Shown one piece after another: positions 1 through 6,552 of a DNA stretch of 16,887 bases. The notes beneath the pieces were generated by a model that saw only the letters and a program-made list of their open reading frames with translations, had not been told where the DNA came from and searched no databases. The position numbers were made by a program, and so were the translations under genes. Origin of the DNA: JAYUHK01 sp043767025 (GTDB taxonomy: Bacteria > Bacteroidota > Bacteroidia > Chitinophagales > Saprospiraceae); assembly GCA_043767025.1 (NCBI GenBank), contig JAYUHK010000227.1, positions 1 to 16,887 on the forward strand, given 5' to 3'. Position 1 is the stretch's first letter, and each line of letters opens with the position of its first letter.

Positions 1-3
1 ATA

Positions 4-138
4 AGTTTTTAGTTTTTAATTTTGAGTCATCATAAACTATTGAAAATCAACGAATTATGTCGAATATTAAATGTCATCTATTTAAGTGTAAGAACTTAAT
101 CAACTATTTCCGCTAACAAAAACTAAAAACTAAAAACT
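4..138. repeat. Inverted copies of a CTAAAAA tandem repeat flanking 105 nt of non-coding DNA
   Basis: Bases 117-138 hold a run of CTAAAAA-type units (A5, CT, A5, CT, A5, CT). The 15 bases at 124-138 are the exact reverse complement of bases 4-18. The arms are A/T-dominated and the 105 nt between them shows no convincing ORF. This could be a weak terminator-like structure for an upstream gene, a remnant of a small terminal-inverted-repeat element, or low-complexity drift. A single related unit occurs at 10009-10018. The inverted repeat is seen directly; its role is unknown. Confidence 0.4.
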
Positions 139-164
139 ATTTAACTTTTTTAAAACCAATTTTT

Positions 165-704
165 ATGGAAAATAACGAACAAATTTCGATGCGCCCAACA
201 GCGATTCGCTACGGTTTGATAGGCGGATTAGCATTGGTGGTGCTGAATTTGCTGCTCCACGTGACGGGTTTGGTGGATATTGCGAAGCAAACAGGTACTT
301 GGATTTCGACGCTGGGGCAGGTTTCGCTCAACGTTGCTATCTTGGTGGTGGCTATAAAATCCTACCGCGACGGAGAGTTGGGCGGCTACATCACGAGCGG
401 GCAATGTATTGGGTTGGGAGCTTTTATGGGACTGATAATGGGGATTATTTCTGGCATTTGGGCGATTATCTTCTTCAAATTCATAGAGCCGACCCTCATT
501 GATACGATGCTGAACACTACGCGCGAAAAAATGATAGATCAAGGAACGCCTACCGACCAAATAGACCAAGCAATGTCTATGACCAGTATGGTGATGACAC
601 CTCCGATGATGGCTTTTTGGAGCATCGTTGGGACGTTGTTTTTCGCAGTTATTTTGTCTGCGATACTATCAATTTTTATGAAAAAAAATCCACCGTTTCA
701 TTAG
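165..704 (+). CDS. DUF4199-type four-helix membrane protein
   Basis: This 179-residue integral inner-membrane protein has predicted hydrophobic helices at about residues 16-36, 45-65, 81-106 and 148-172. A polar stretch at about 107-147 separates the third and fourth helices. The start RYGLIGG, the short second loop and the long hydrophilic insert before the last helix match the DUF4199 family, which is widespread in Bacteroidota and has no established biochemical function. The ATG at 165 is preceded by A/T-rich DNA without a clear Shine-Dalgarno, as is normal for the phylum. The next gene, 18 nt downstream, has the same architecture. From memory, DUF4199 genes often sit directly upstream of a GT2 gene like the one at 2165, which hints at a link to lipid-linked sugar metabolism; that is inference. 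Confidence 0.8.
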   Translation: MENNEQISMRPTAIRYGLIGGLALVVLNLLLHVTGLVDIAKQTGTWISTLGQVSLNVAILVVAIKSYRDGELGGYITSGQCIGLGAFMGLIMGIISGIWAIIFFKFIEPTLIDTMLNTTREKMIDQGTPTDQIDQAMSMTSMVMTPPMMAFWSIVGTLFFAVILSAILSIFMKKNPPFH

Positions 705-722
705 GAACGCGTCTAAAATAAT

Positions 723-1223
723 ATGATTTTATCCATACGCTACGGCTTGTTTGCGGGCTTCGCAACCATTATTTATTTGCTTATTTTTTATTTTACGAAT
801 AAAAATTTGTTGGTCAATCCATACATCGTCTGGGCGACGATGATTTTTTACGTCGCTGCCATGTATGCTGCTGCGAATGTAGTATCTACCGACGATTTTA
901 AAGATTATTTGAAAGCTGCTTTTGTTGCTTTTTTAGTCGCAAATTTGCTTTATTATAATTTTTATTATATTTTATTTGGTGCAATAGACACGCAACTGTT
1001 GGAACTGCAACAGCAGCAAGCGATAATACAAGCCAAATTGTTGGCGCAGCAAGCCAATACGCCCCAACTCCAACAGCAATGGCAAGCTGCCATCAATGAT
1101 TTGGAGCAAAACGGCGCGAAACTATCGTATTTTCAGATTGTTCAGAGTATGGCGCAAGGCGCGGTCGGCGGCTTTTTGTTGTCGGCGTTGGTCGCATTGG
1201 GCGTGATGCAGAAAAATAAATAA
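723..1223 (+). CDS. Second DUF4199-like membrane protein, with a Gln-rich insert
   Basis: This 166-residue membrane protein has helices at about residues 5-24, 33-53, 62-88 and 143-163. It is probably a diverged tandem paralogue of the preceding gene: both begin with an IRYGL motif, have three helices, then a polar stretch, then a last helix. The insert at about 90-125 is strikingly glutamine-rich (QQQQ, QLQQQWQ) and probably forms an amphipathic or coiled-coil helix outside the membrane. The start lies 18 nt after the previous stop, so the two are likely co-transcribed. Family membership is less certain than for its neighbour because sequence identity is low. No function can be assigned. Confidence 0.7.
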   Translation: MILSIRYGLFAGFATIIYLLIFYFTNKNLLVNPYIVWATMIFYVAAMYAAANVVSTDDFKDYLKAAFVAFLVANLLYYNFYYILFGAIDTQLLELQQQQAIIQAKLLAQQANTPQLQQQWQAAINDLEQNGAKLSYFQIVQSMAQGAVGGFLLSALVALGVMQKNK

Positions 1224-1239
1224 AAAAAGTGAAAAATCT

Positions 1240-1389
1240 ATGACTACTGTTGAAAAGCAAATAGAACTTAAAAACAAGATTCTAATTGGACTTGAGAAAG
1301 TTTATGAAAAACTTATTGAATTTAAAAAACAGAAAAATACTGAAATTGTTGTCTTGCAAGACAATAAAATTGTAAGAATAAAGCCTTAA
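1240..1389 (+). CDS. Small 49-residue charged protein, candidate antitoxin of the zeta-like toxin
   Basis: An ATG at 1240 opens a 50-codon frame closing with TAA at 1387-1389. The product begins MTTVEKQIELKNKILIG and ends VVLQDNKIVRIKP. Residues 1-35 are rich in Lys and Glu with hydrophobic residues spaced like an amphipathic helix. The C-terminus is strand-like (EIVVLQDNKIVRIKP). Codon use is A/T-rich and fits a real gene. It sits 123 nt before the zeta-type kinase gene, the order expected for antitoxin then toxin. I recall similar short proteins with a C-terminal 'K-I-x-R-I-K-P'-like ending before zeta-family genes in Bacteroidota, but cannot verify this. It is far shorter than epsilon or PezA antitoxins and does not resemble them. 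Whether it is translated, and whether it neutralises the kinase, is unproven. Confidence 0.6.
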   Translation: MTTVEKQIELKNKILIGLEKVYEKLIEFKKQKNTEIVVLQDNKIVRIKP

Positions 1390-1499
1390 CAAAATAGTGT
1401 CGTCGCTGCGAATATTTTTTTCGTGAATGCGGGCGATTGAGAGGTAGTGTGCTTAAATCAGACGTTCAAAAAAATTAAAAATTTATAAAAGTAATTCTA

Positions 1500-1507
1500 T
1501 AAGTTTG
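1500..1507 (+). promoter_or_regulatory. Possible -7 element (TAAGTTTG) just before the zeta-type gene
   Basis: TAAGTTTG fits the Bacteroidota TAnnTTTG -7 consensus exactly and lies 5 nt upstream of the ATG at 1513. If used, transcription would begin at or very near the start codon, giving a nearly leaderless toxin transcript separate from the small upstream gene. I see no TTG -33 element at the usual 17-23 nt spacing, so this may be chance in A/T-rich DNA. Confidence 0.25.
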
Positions 1508-1512
1508 AATGT

Positions 1513-2085
1513 ATGGCTGAAAGAAATCTTTATATAATCGCTGGTTGCAATGGAGCAGGAAAAACCACAGCTTCTTTTACGATTTTACCTGAAATTATTG
1601 ACTGTAAAGAGTTCGTAAATGCAGACGAAATTGCGAGGGGTTTGTCGCCGTTTCAGCCAGAAAAAATAGCTTTTGAGTCAGGTCGAATCATGTTAAATCG
1701 TATAAACGACTTGCTAAAAGCAGGAAAAAGTTTTGCTTTTGAAACAACTTTGTCCACATTAAGCTATAAATCTAAAATTGAATTTGCTAAACAAAGTGGA
1801 TATACTGTGACATTGCTATTTTTTTGGCTTCAAAATATAGAATTGGCAAAGGAAAGGGTAAAAATTAGAGTTTCCGAAGGAGGACACAATGTTATAAATG
1901 AAGTTATTGAAAGGCGTTACGTAAGAGGAATTAAAAACCTATTCGAGATTTATTTACCCATAGTAGATGGGGCATTGATCTTTGATAATTCGGTTGGGAA
2001 GCATGAATTAATAGCGTACAAAACTATTGATGGGCAGCTCACGGTGACTAACCGAAGAAAATACAATAAGTTAAAAAATTTTTGA
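1513..2085 (+). CDS. Zeta-toxin family P-loop kinase
   Basis: This 190-residue protein is probably a toxin that phosphorylates UDP-activated amino sugars such as UDP-GlcNAc at the 3'-OH, the activity known for zeta/PezT. The Walker A motif GCNGAGKTT lies at residues 11-19 (K17). NADEIARGLSP at 36-46 carries the acidic residue (D38) aligned with the zeta catalytic base. FETTLS at 76-81 carries E77, and the lid/ATP-binding region ERVKIRVSEGGHNV followed by RRY at 134-136 supplies the basic residues. The length is typical of short chromosomal zeta-like proteins and shorter than epsilon/zeta plasmid toxins. An in-frame TAA at 1492-1494 forces the ATG at 1513. The protein makes functional sense in a region that consumes UDP-HexNAc, but it is probably an independent cassette. 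A non-toxic metabolic kinase is the main alternative. Confidence 0.85.
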   Translation: MAERNLYIIAGCNGAGKTTASFTILPEIIDCKEFVNADEIARGLSPFQPEKIAFESGRIMLNRINDLLKAGKSFAFETTLSTLSYKSKIEFAKQSGYTVTLLFFWLQNIELAKERVKIRVSEGGHNVINEVIERRYVRGIKNLFEIYLPIVDGALIFDNSVGKHELIAYKTIDGQLTVTNRRKYNKLKNF

Positions 2086-2129
2086 GCAAATATATTGCCA
2101 AAAGTTGTTTTTATAAAATGTCACAATTT

Positions 2130-2152
2130 AGCAAATATTTAAAATATTTGCT
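2130..2152. promoter_or_regulatory. 23-nt dyad, possible operator or weak terminator
   Basis: AGCAAATATTT at 2130-2140 is perfectly complementary to 2142-2152 around the single central base 2141. The dyad lies between the zeta-type gene and the GT2 gene, ending 12 nt before the GT2 ATG. A TGTCACA word lies just upstream at 2119-2125. A one-base spacer is better suited to binding a dimeric regulator than to a simple hairpin, although opening the inner A/T pairs would allow a stem. There is no T-run after it, which argues against a standard intrinsic terminator. Confidence 0.4.
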
Positions 2153-2164
2153 GTACAAAAAAGT

Positions 2165-3097
2165 ATGCAAGTATCAATCATCATACCGCTTTACAATGAA
2201 GTCGAGTCGCTGCCCGAGTTGGAGGCGTGGATTCGGCGGACGATGGAAAGTAATAATTTGAGCTACGAAATCGTCATGGTGGACGACGGCAGCAAGGACG
2301 GTTCGTGGGCTATGGTGGAGCAACTCGCTGTCACAAATTCGTATATTCGGGGCATAAAATTTCGTAGAAATTACGGAAAGTCCGCCGCACTCAACGAAGG
2401 ATTTAAAATTGCTTCTGGCGATGTGGTCGTTACGATGGACGCAGATTTGCAGGACTCGCCAGAAGAAATTCCTGAACTCTACCGCATGATAACAGAGGAT
2501 AATTATGACCTCGTATCGGGCTGGAAGCAAAAACGCCACGACCCACTTTCTAAAACTATTCCGACCAAATTGTATAATTGGGCGACCCGAAAAATGTCTG
2601 GCATCTATCTACACGATTTTAATTGCGGACTCAAAGCATATAAAAACGCTGTCACAAAAAGCATTGATGTGTACGGCGAAATGCACCGATATATTCCTGT
2701 GATTGCGAAGTGGGCTGGCTTTACGAAGATTGGTGAAAAAGTGGTGCAGCACCAAGCACGAAAATTCGGTGTCACAAAATTTGGTTGGGAACGTTTTATC
2801 AACGGACCTTTGGACTTGCTTTCGATAACTTTTGTAGGCAAATTTGGCAAACGTCCGATGCACTTTTTTGGGACGATGGGCTTGCTGGCGTTCTTTTTTG
2901 GCTTTTTGATTTTACTTTATTTGAGCTATGAAAAGCTGTTCGGCAACATCACGGGCATCGCCGACCGTCCGCTTTTCTTCTTCGGAATATTGGCGACTAT
3001 TCTTGGCTCGCAATTATTTCTAACTGGTTTTTTGGCTGAAATGATTGCTCGGAACGACCAAAATAAAAATGTCTATCAAATTGATAAATTTCTTTAA
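2165..3097 (+). CDS. Membrane-anchored GT2 glycosyltransferase (polyprenyl-phosphate sugar synthase type)
   Basis: This 310-residue enzyme probably transfers a sugar from a nucleotide donor to polyprenyl phosphate on the cytoplasmic face of the inner membrane, as DPM1/GtrB-type enzymes do. The GT-A domain begins VSIIIPLYNE, with VDDGS at 39-43, the metal-binding MDADLQD at 91-97 (a D-x-D within it), DFNCGLK at 151-157 and HRYIPV at 174-179. Two hydrophobic segments at about 232-254 and 269-293 anchor the C-terminus. The block KFGWERFINGPLDLLS (205-220) is, from memory, characteristic of Bacteroidota members of this family. The ATG at 2165 gives a standard N-terminus. The gene converges on hldD with only 6 nt between the stops. 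The acceptor and sugar cannot be read from sequence. Confidence 0.88.
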   Translation: MQVSIIIPLYNEVESLPELEAWIRRTMESNNLSYEIVMVDDGSKDGSWAMVEQLAVTNSYIRGIKFRRNYGKSAALNEGFKIASGDVVVTMDADLQDSPEEIPELYRMITEDNYDLVSGWKQKRHDPLSKTIPTKLYNWATRKMSGIYLHDFNCGLKAYKNAVTKSIDVYGEMHRYIPVIAKWAGFTKIGEKVVQHQARKFGVTKFGWERFINGPLDLLSITFVGKFGKRPMHFFGTMGLLAFFFGFLILLYLSYEKLFGNITGIADRPLFFFGILATILGSQLFLTGFLAEMIARNDQNKNVYQIDKFL

Positions 3098-3103
3098 ATC
3101 GTG

Positions 3104-4072
3104 TCACAAAGCTAAATATTTCTTCAAATATTTCATGTAGTCTGCAATGCCTTCTTCGAGTGTGTAGAACGGCTCGGAGTAGCCGACAGAACGCAATTTT
3201 TTCATATTAGCTTCCGTAAAATATTGGTAAGTATCTCGAATATCTGCTGGAGTATCCACGAACCCGATGTTCGGTTTTTTTCTCAACCCTTCAAAAGTCA
3301 ATGTCACTAAATCCAAAAAAGTGCGCGCTTTTCCACTTCCAAGATTGAAAATACCACTGTGCGTTTGGTTTTTTAACAAAAAATAACAAACACTTGTGAC
3401 ATCGTTCACATAAATAAAATCGCGCATTTGCTCGCCATCTTTTACTTCTGCGCGATGAGAACGGAACAATTTCATGCTGCTTGTGGCTTCGATTTGTTTA
3501 GCGGCATGAAAAATGACGGAAGCCATGCGCCCTTTGTGGTATTCATTTCGACCATAGACGTTAAAAAACTTCAATCCAGCCCAAAAAGGTGGTGTTTTTT
3601 CTTGCTCCAAAACCCATTTATCAAAATTATTTTTTGAATCTCCGTAGGGATTGAGTGGCTTTAATTGCTTGATAATCAACTCATTATCATCGTATCCGTA
3701 TTCGCCTGCGCCATACGTCGCTGCACTGGAGGCATAGACCATCGGAATCGCGTGTTGCGAACAAAGCGAGAAAATTTGCTTCGAATAATTCAAATTAAGT
3801 TCGTCGAAAACAGCGATATTTTGCTCTGTCGTGTCGGTGCGTGCGCCAAGATGAAAAATAAAATCCACCTGTGTATAATTTTCTTTTAGCCAAGCTATAA
3901 AGTGCTGACGTTCAATTTGTTGCGCGATATTTTTACCCACGAAATTGGGTTGTTTGTCCGCTCTACTCCGAAAATCATCTACGATGATAATTTCTTTTTT
4001 TAAGCCTTCAGCTATCAATTTTTCTACCAAACAAGAAGCGATAAATCCAGCCGCGCCCGTGACAATAATCAT
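3104..4072 (-). CDS. hldD: ADP-L-glycero-D-manno-heptose 6-epimerase
   Basis: HldD (RfaD/GmhD) converts ADP-D-glycero-D-manno-heptose to the L-glycero form, the last step before heptose enters the LPS inner core. This 322-residue short-chain dehydrogenase-like enzyme has the dinucleotide fingerprint TGAAGFIAS at residues 5-13. The catalytic set is S115/S116 in YASSAATYG and Y143-xxx-K147 in PYGDSK. The diagnostic HldD block FFNVYGRNEYHKGRMASV (169-186) includes K180, the counterpart of E. coli K178. DGEQMRDFIYVNDV (212-225) is also family-specific. Length is close to the E. coli enzyme (310). The gene stands alone on the minus strand; no other heptose-pathway genes are in the window. A divergent promoter lies at 4153-4186. 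The identification is strong; a related NDP-sugar epimerase is unlikely given the HKG motif. Confidence 0.93.
   Translation of the reverse strand: MIIVTGAAGFIASCLVEKLIAEGLKKEIIIVDDFRSRADKQPNFVGKNIAQQIERQHFIAWLKENYTQVDFIFHLGARTDTTEQNIAVFDELNLNYSKQIFSLCSQHAIPMVYASSAATYGAGEYGYDDNELIIKQLKPLNPYGDSKNNFDKWVLEQEKTPPFWAGLKFFNVYGRNEYHKGRMASVIFHAAKQIEATSSMKLFRSHRAEVKDGEQMRDFIYVNDVTSVCYFLLKNQTHSGIFNLGSGKARTFLDLVTLTFEGLRKKPNIGFVDTPADIRDTYQYFTEANMKKLRSVGYSEPFYTLEEGIADYMKYLKKYLAL
3114..3133. repeat. A/T-only hairpin at the converging 3' ends
   Basis: AAATATTT at 3114-3121 and again at 3126-3133 is self-complementary, so the copies can pair around a CTTC loop. It lies inside the last codons of hldD, just past the stop of the plus-strand GT2 gene. 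It could slow or terminate transcription arriving from the GT2 gene, but the stem is all A/T and lacks a T-run, so this is weak. It also encodes a plausible Lys/Tyr-rich hldD C-terminus. Confidence 0.25.
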
Positions 4073-4147
4073 AGTTTTTGTGACATTTTGTAAAAAAAAG
4101 TTGAGGAATGAGAAAAAAGCCAGCCATTTTATTTAGATACACTCTCG

Positions 4148-4180
4148 TTGTACAAAATTACATAAAAAATTCTAATTTTG
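4148..4180 (+). promoter_or_regulatory. Bacteroidota-type promoter for the FemAB operon
   Basis: A TTG at 4148-4150 and the -7 element TAATTTTG at 4173-4180, separated by 22 nt, match TTG-N17-23-TAnnTTTG. Transcription would start near 4186-4190, giving a leader of roughly 12-16 nt before the ATG at 4202. The -7 element is an inverted copy of the minus-strand one (CAAAATTA at 4153-4160), so RNA polymerase bound for one direction should block the other. Confidence 0.5.
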
Positions 4181-4186
4181 CACCAA
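4153..4186 (-). promoter_or_regulatory. Bacteroidota-type promoter for hldD
   Basis: Read on the minus strand, the -7 element TAATTTTG occupies 4160-4153 and a TTG -33 element occupies 4186-4184, with a 23-nt spacer. This matches TTG-N17-23-TAnnTTTG. Transcription would begin near 4147, leaving a leader of about 75 nt that contains a TGTCACAAAA word at 4085-4076, close to the hldD start. The element overlaps the divergent promoter of the FemAB operon. Confidence 0.5.
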
Positions 4187-4201
4187 TAGTGTACCAATAA
4201 A

Positions 4202-5164
4202 ATGACAAAAACGAAGCAACAATATATAGATTTTTGTGAAGCCACGCCTGATATACCGATTTTTATGCAGCCGTTTTGGTTAGATGCGGTCTGTCAGAAG
4301 GGCGAAATTTGGGACGCAGCACTGGCTTTTGATGGCGAAAAAAATATCATCGGTGCGATGACGTATTGTCACCGTAGAAAATTTGGTCTGCCCGTCATCG
4401 TTATGCCGCCACTCACGCAGTTCGTCGGACCTTGGCTGCGTTATCCGCTGACCGAAAAGCTCGAAAGTCGGTACTCGTTTGAAAAAAAAGTTTTAAAAGA
4501 GCTAATTGGGCAGTTGCCGAGCGTTTTTTATTCTTCACAATCCTTCCATTATTCACTCAAAAATTGGCTGCCTTTTTACTGGCTCAACTACGAACAAACA
4601 ACTCGCTATACTTACGTTTTTGAAGATTTATCGGACTTAAAAATCATTTATCAAAACTTCAAAGACAAGTTACGAAATGCGATTAGGCGGGCAGAAAAAT
4701 CAGTAACAATCGAAATTTTAGTTGATATTTCAGCTTTTTATGAAGTCAATAAAAAGACATTTGACCGTCAGAATATACCGATGCCATACAGCTTTGATTT
4801 TATAAAAAAATTAGATAATGAACTGACTAACAGAAATTTACGCACGATATATTTTGCAAAAGACAAAGTTACAGGAGAAAATCACGGAGTAATTTATGTA
4901 GTGCGGGACGCTCAATCCGCCTATTGCATTATGATTGGAGGCGATACCCAACTTCGGACGAGCGGGGCGATTCCGTTGCTGCTTTGGACAGCCATACAGG
5001 ACGCAGCACCACAACTTATATTTGACTTTGAGGGTACGATGATTCAAGGGGTAGAAAATCTTTTTAGCAGCTTTGGCGCGACCCAAATGCCTTATTTTAC
5101 AATTCACAAATGCAAAAATAAGTGGGTAGAAATGGCACGAATTTTTTTACTCAAAAGATTATGA
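4202..5164 (+). CDS. FemAB-like GNAT acyltransferase
   Basis: This 320-residue cytoplasmic protein of the FemAB/GNAT superfamily transfers an aminoacyl or acyl group to an amine. The region from about residue 130 to 300 carries the family signatures: FKDKLRNAIRRAEK (153-166), a central KTFDRQNIPMPYSF segment (185-198), then FDFEGTMIQGVENLFSSFGA (274-293) where the acetyl-CoA or aminoacyl-tRNA site is expected to close, followed by PYFTI. Known FemAB proteins build peptidoglycan cross-bridges; relatives inside exopolysaccharide loci are thought to modify glycans. It is the first gene after the promoter at 4148-4180 and its stop overlaps the next start (ATGA at 5161-5164). The presence of a deacetylase-like partner suggests N-acylation of an exposed amino sugar; that is inference. 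The acyl donor and acceptor are unknown. Confidence 0.75.
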   Translation: MTKTKQQYIDFCEATPDIPIFMQPFWLDAVCQKGEIWDAALAFDGEKNIIGAMTYCHRRKFGLPVIVMPPLTQFVGPWLRYPLTEKLESRYSFEKKVLKELIGQLPSVFYSSQSFHYSLKNWLPFYWLNYEQTTRYTYVFEDLSDLKIIYQNFKDKLRNAIRRAEKSVTIEILVDISAFYEVNKKTFDRQNIPMPYSFDFIKKLDNELTNRNLRTIYFAKDKVTGENHGVIYVVRDAQSAYCIMIGGDTQLRTSGAIPLLLWTAIQDAAPQLIFDFEGTMIQGVENLFSSFGATQMPYFTIHKCKNKWVEMARIFLLKRL

Positions 5165-6552
5165 AAATTAATATTTCGCTACATTCGATTGGTTTGGAGT
5201 TGCGGGCAGAAAATCGTTTGCGCTATGTAATTGACTTTTTAGAGCGACACAGTTGCGCTCCCGAAGGTGTCAAGTGGTATTTCAATCCCTCAACGCCAGC
5301 AGAAAATTCGGTAAATATAGAATATGGTATTAATTTCCAAAATAAAAATTTGCGAGATAGTTTTTTTGTACCGCAACAAAATTTATTTTTTATAAAAAAT
5401 AATATTTCTAATAAATTACTTTTTGCAAATAATTATTTGTTTGGTAATCAAACACTATTTTCTGTTGAAAGCCAAAAAAATCCTACTGTAAATTTTATTG
5501 ATTCCGAAGCTGCACAGTTTCAGTTTGACATTTTTGAAACTATTTTTTTTCACATCAGTCGCTATGAGGAATATTTTTGCAGTCCAAAAGAGTACGACGA
5601 ATGGGATATGATGCGCAGCGACCGACAATTTTTGTGCGTCTATAAGATTGAAAAACAAGCAGTTGTGGATATTTTAGTGTATAATTTTTATCATGCGCTT
5701 GGCTTGCAGGCACAAAAAACCCGGACATCTTTTCAGATGACGCACGATATTGACGGCATTCGTCGCTGGGAGAAAAATGGCTTTTTTAAGCTGTTGCGAG
5801 CGACCGCTGGCGCAGCTATTCGACGAGAATCTCTAAAAAGTTTTATACGGATATACCAGTCATTTTTCAAAATAAAATTTGGTATCAAAAAAGATGCTTG
5901 GGATACGTTTGATTTTTTACTCATTGACGCGCCGATAAAAAAAGTAATCTATTTTTTGACTAAAAAATACCATCGCTTCGACGCGCAGGACTACGCTGTG
6001 AGTGACGATAAAATATTGAAAATCATTGAGTTAGCAAAGAAAAAAAATTATGTTGTAGGTTTGCACCCCAGTTACTTGTCGCATGAAAACGAAGGATTTT
6101 GGCAAAGCGAAAAACAAGAATTTGAAAGCGTTTTGAAAATTAAACCAACGCACAGCAGGCAACATTATTTACATTTTTCGATGCAAAAAACGCCAGAGAT
6201 ACTACAAATCAATGAATTAGAAAATGATTCTACATTGGGCTATCAAGACAGAATTGGATTTCGTTGCGGTACGGGTATTGATTATTTTTTGTATAATTTT
6301 GAAAAAGAAACAAAATATAATTTTTTAGAAACACCAATGGTTGTTATGGATTGCGCACTGTTGAAAGAGTGTAATTACGACCAAATTTTATTTGCCCAAA
6401 TTTTATTTGATTTTTTAGCGCAGAACTATTTTTTTACAAAAATTACTTTCAATTTTCACAACAGTATTTTTGACGACTCTCGCACAGACGGTGACGCACT
6501 CAAAGAAACTTATTTGCAACTTTATAGCCATCTATCCAAACACTCCAAATGA
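5161..6552 (+). CDS. Polysaccharide deacetylase-like protein (DUF7033 type)
   Basis: This 463-residue protein resembles the Bacteroidota proteins annotated as polysaccharide deacetylases with an N-terminal DUF7033 region. Features, numbered from the 5161 start: FHISRYEEYF (about 130-139); T194-H-D-I-D198, the counterpart of the NodB T-F-D-D-G motif; GLHPSY (300-305) with H302 as a likely metal ligand; SRQHYLHF; and ENDSTLGYQDRIGFRCG ending near 370. These would place a metal-dependent amide-hydrolysing barrel at about 185-463. I chose the ATG at 5161, not an upstream in-frame ATG at 5122, because 5161 forms the ATGA overlap used throughout this operon and lines up with the usual start 'MKINISLHS'. 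No signal peptide is visible, so it probably acts in the cytoplasm or on a lipid-linked intermediate. The substrate is unknown. Confidence 0.75.
   Translation: MKINISLHSIGLELRAENRLRYVIDFLERHSCAPEGVKWYFNPSTPAENSVNIEYGINFQNKNLRDSFFVPQQNLFFIKNNISNKLLFANNYLFGNQTLFSVESQKNPTVNFIDSEAAQFQFDIFETIFFHISRYEEYFCSPKEYDEWDMMRSDRQFLCVYKIEKQAVVDILVYNFYHALGLQAQKTRTSFQMTHDIDGIRRWEKNGFFKLLRATAGAAIRRESLKSFIRIYQSFFKIKFGIKKDAWDTFDFLLIDAPIKKVIYFLTKKYHRFDAQDYAVSDDKILKIIELAKKKNYVVGLHPSYLSHENEGFWQSEKQEFESVLKIKPTHSRQHYLHFSMQKTPEILQINELENDSTLGYQDRIGFRCGTGIDYFLYNFEKETKYNFLETPMVVMDCALLKECNYDQILFAQILFDFLAQNYFFTKITFNFHNSIFDDSRTDGDALKETYLQLYSHLSKHSK

Noticed and set aside
228..569. 113-codon ORF on the minus strand
   Set aside because: It is antisense to the DUF4199 gene; the translation is His/Arg/Gln-rich without domain features.
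5122..5160. Upstream ATG for the deacetylase-like gene
   Set aside because: It would add 13 residues encoded inside the FemAB-like gene. The ATG at 5161 gives the operon's usual ATGA overlap and a natural N-terminus.
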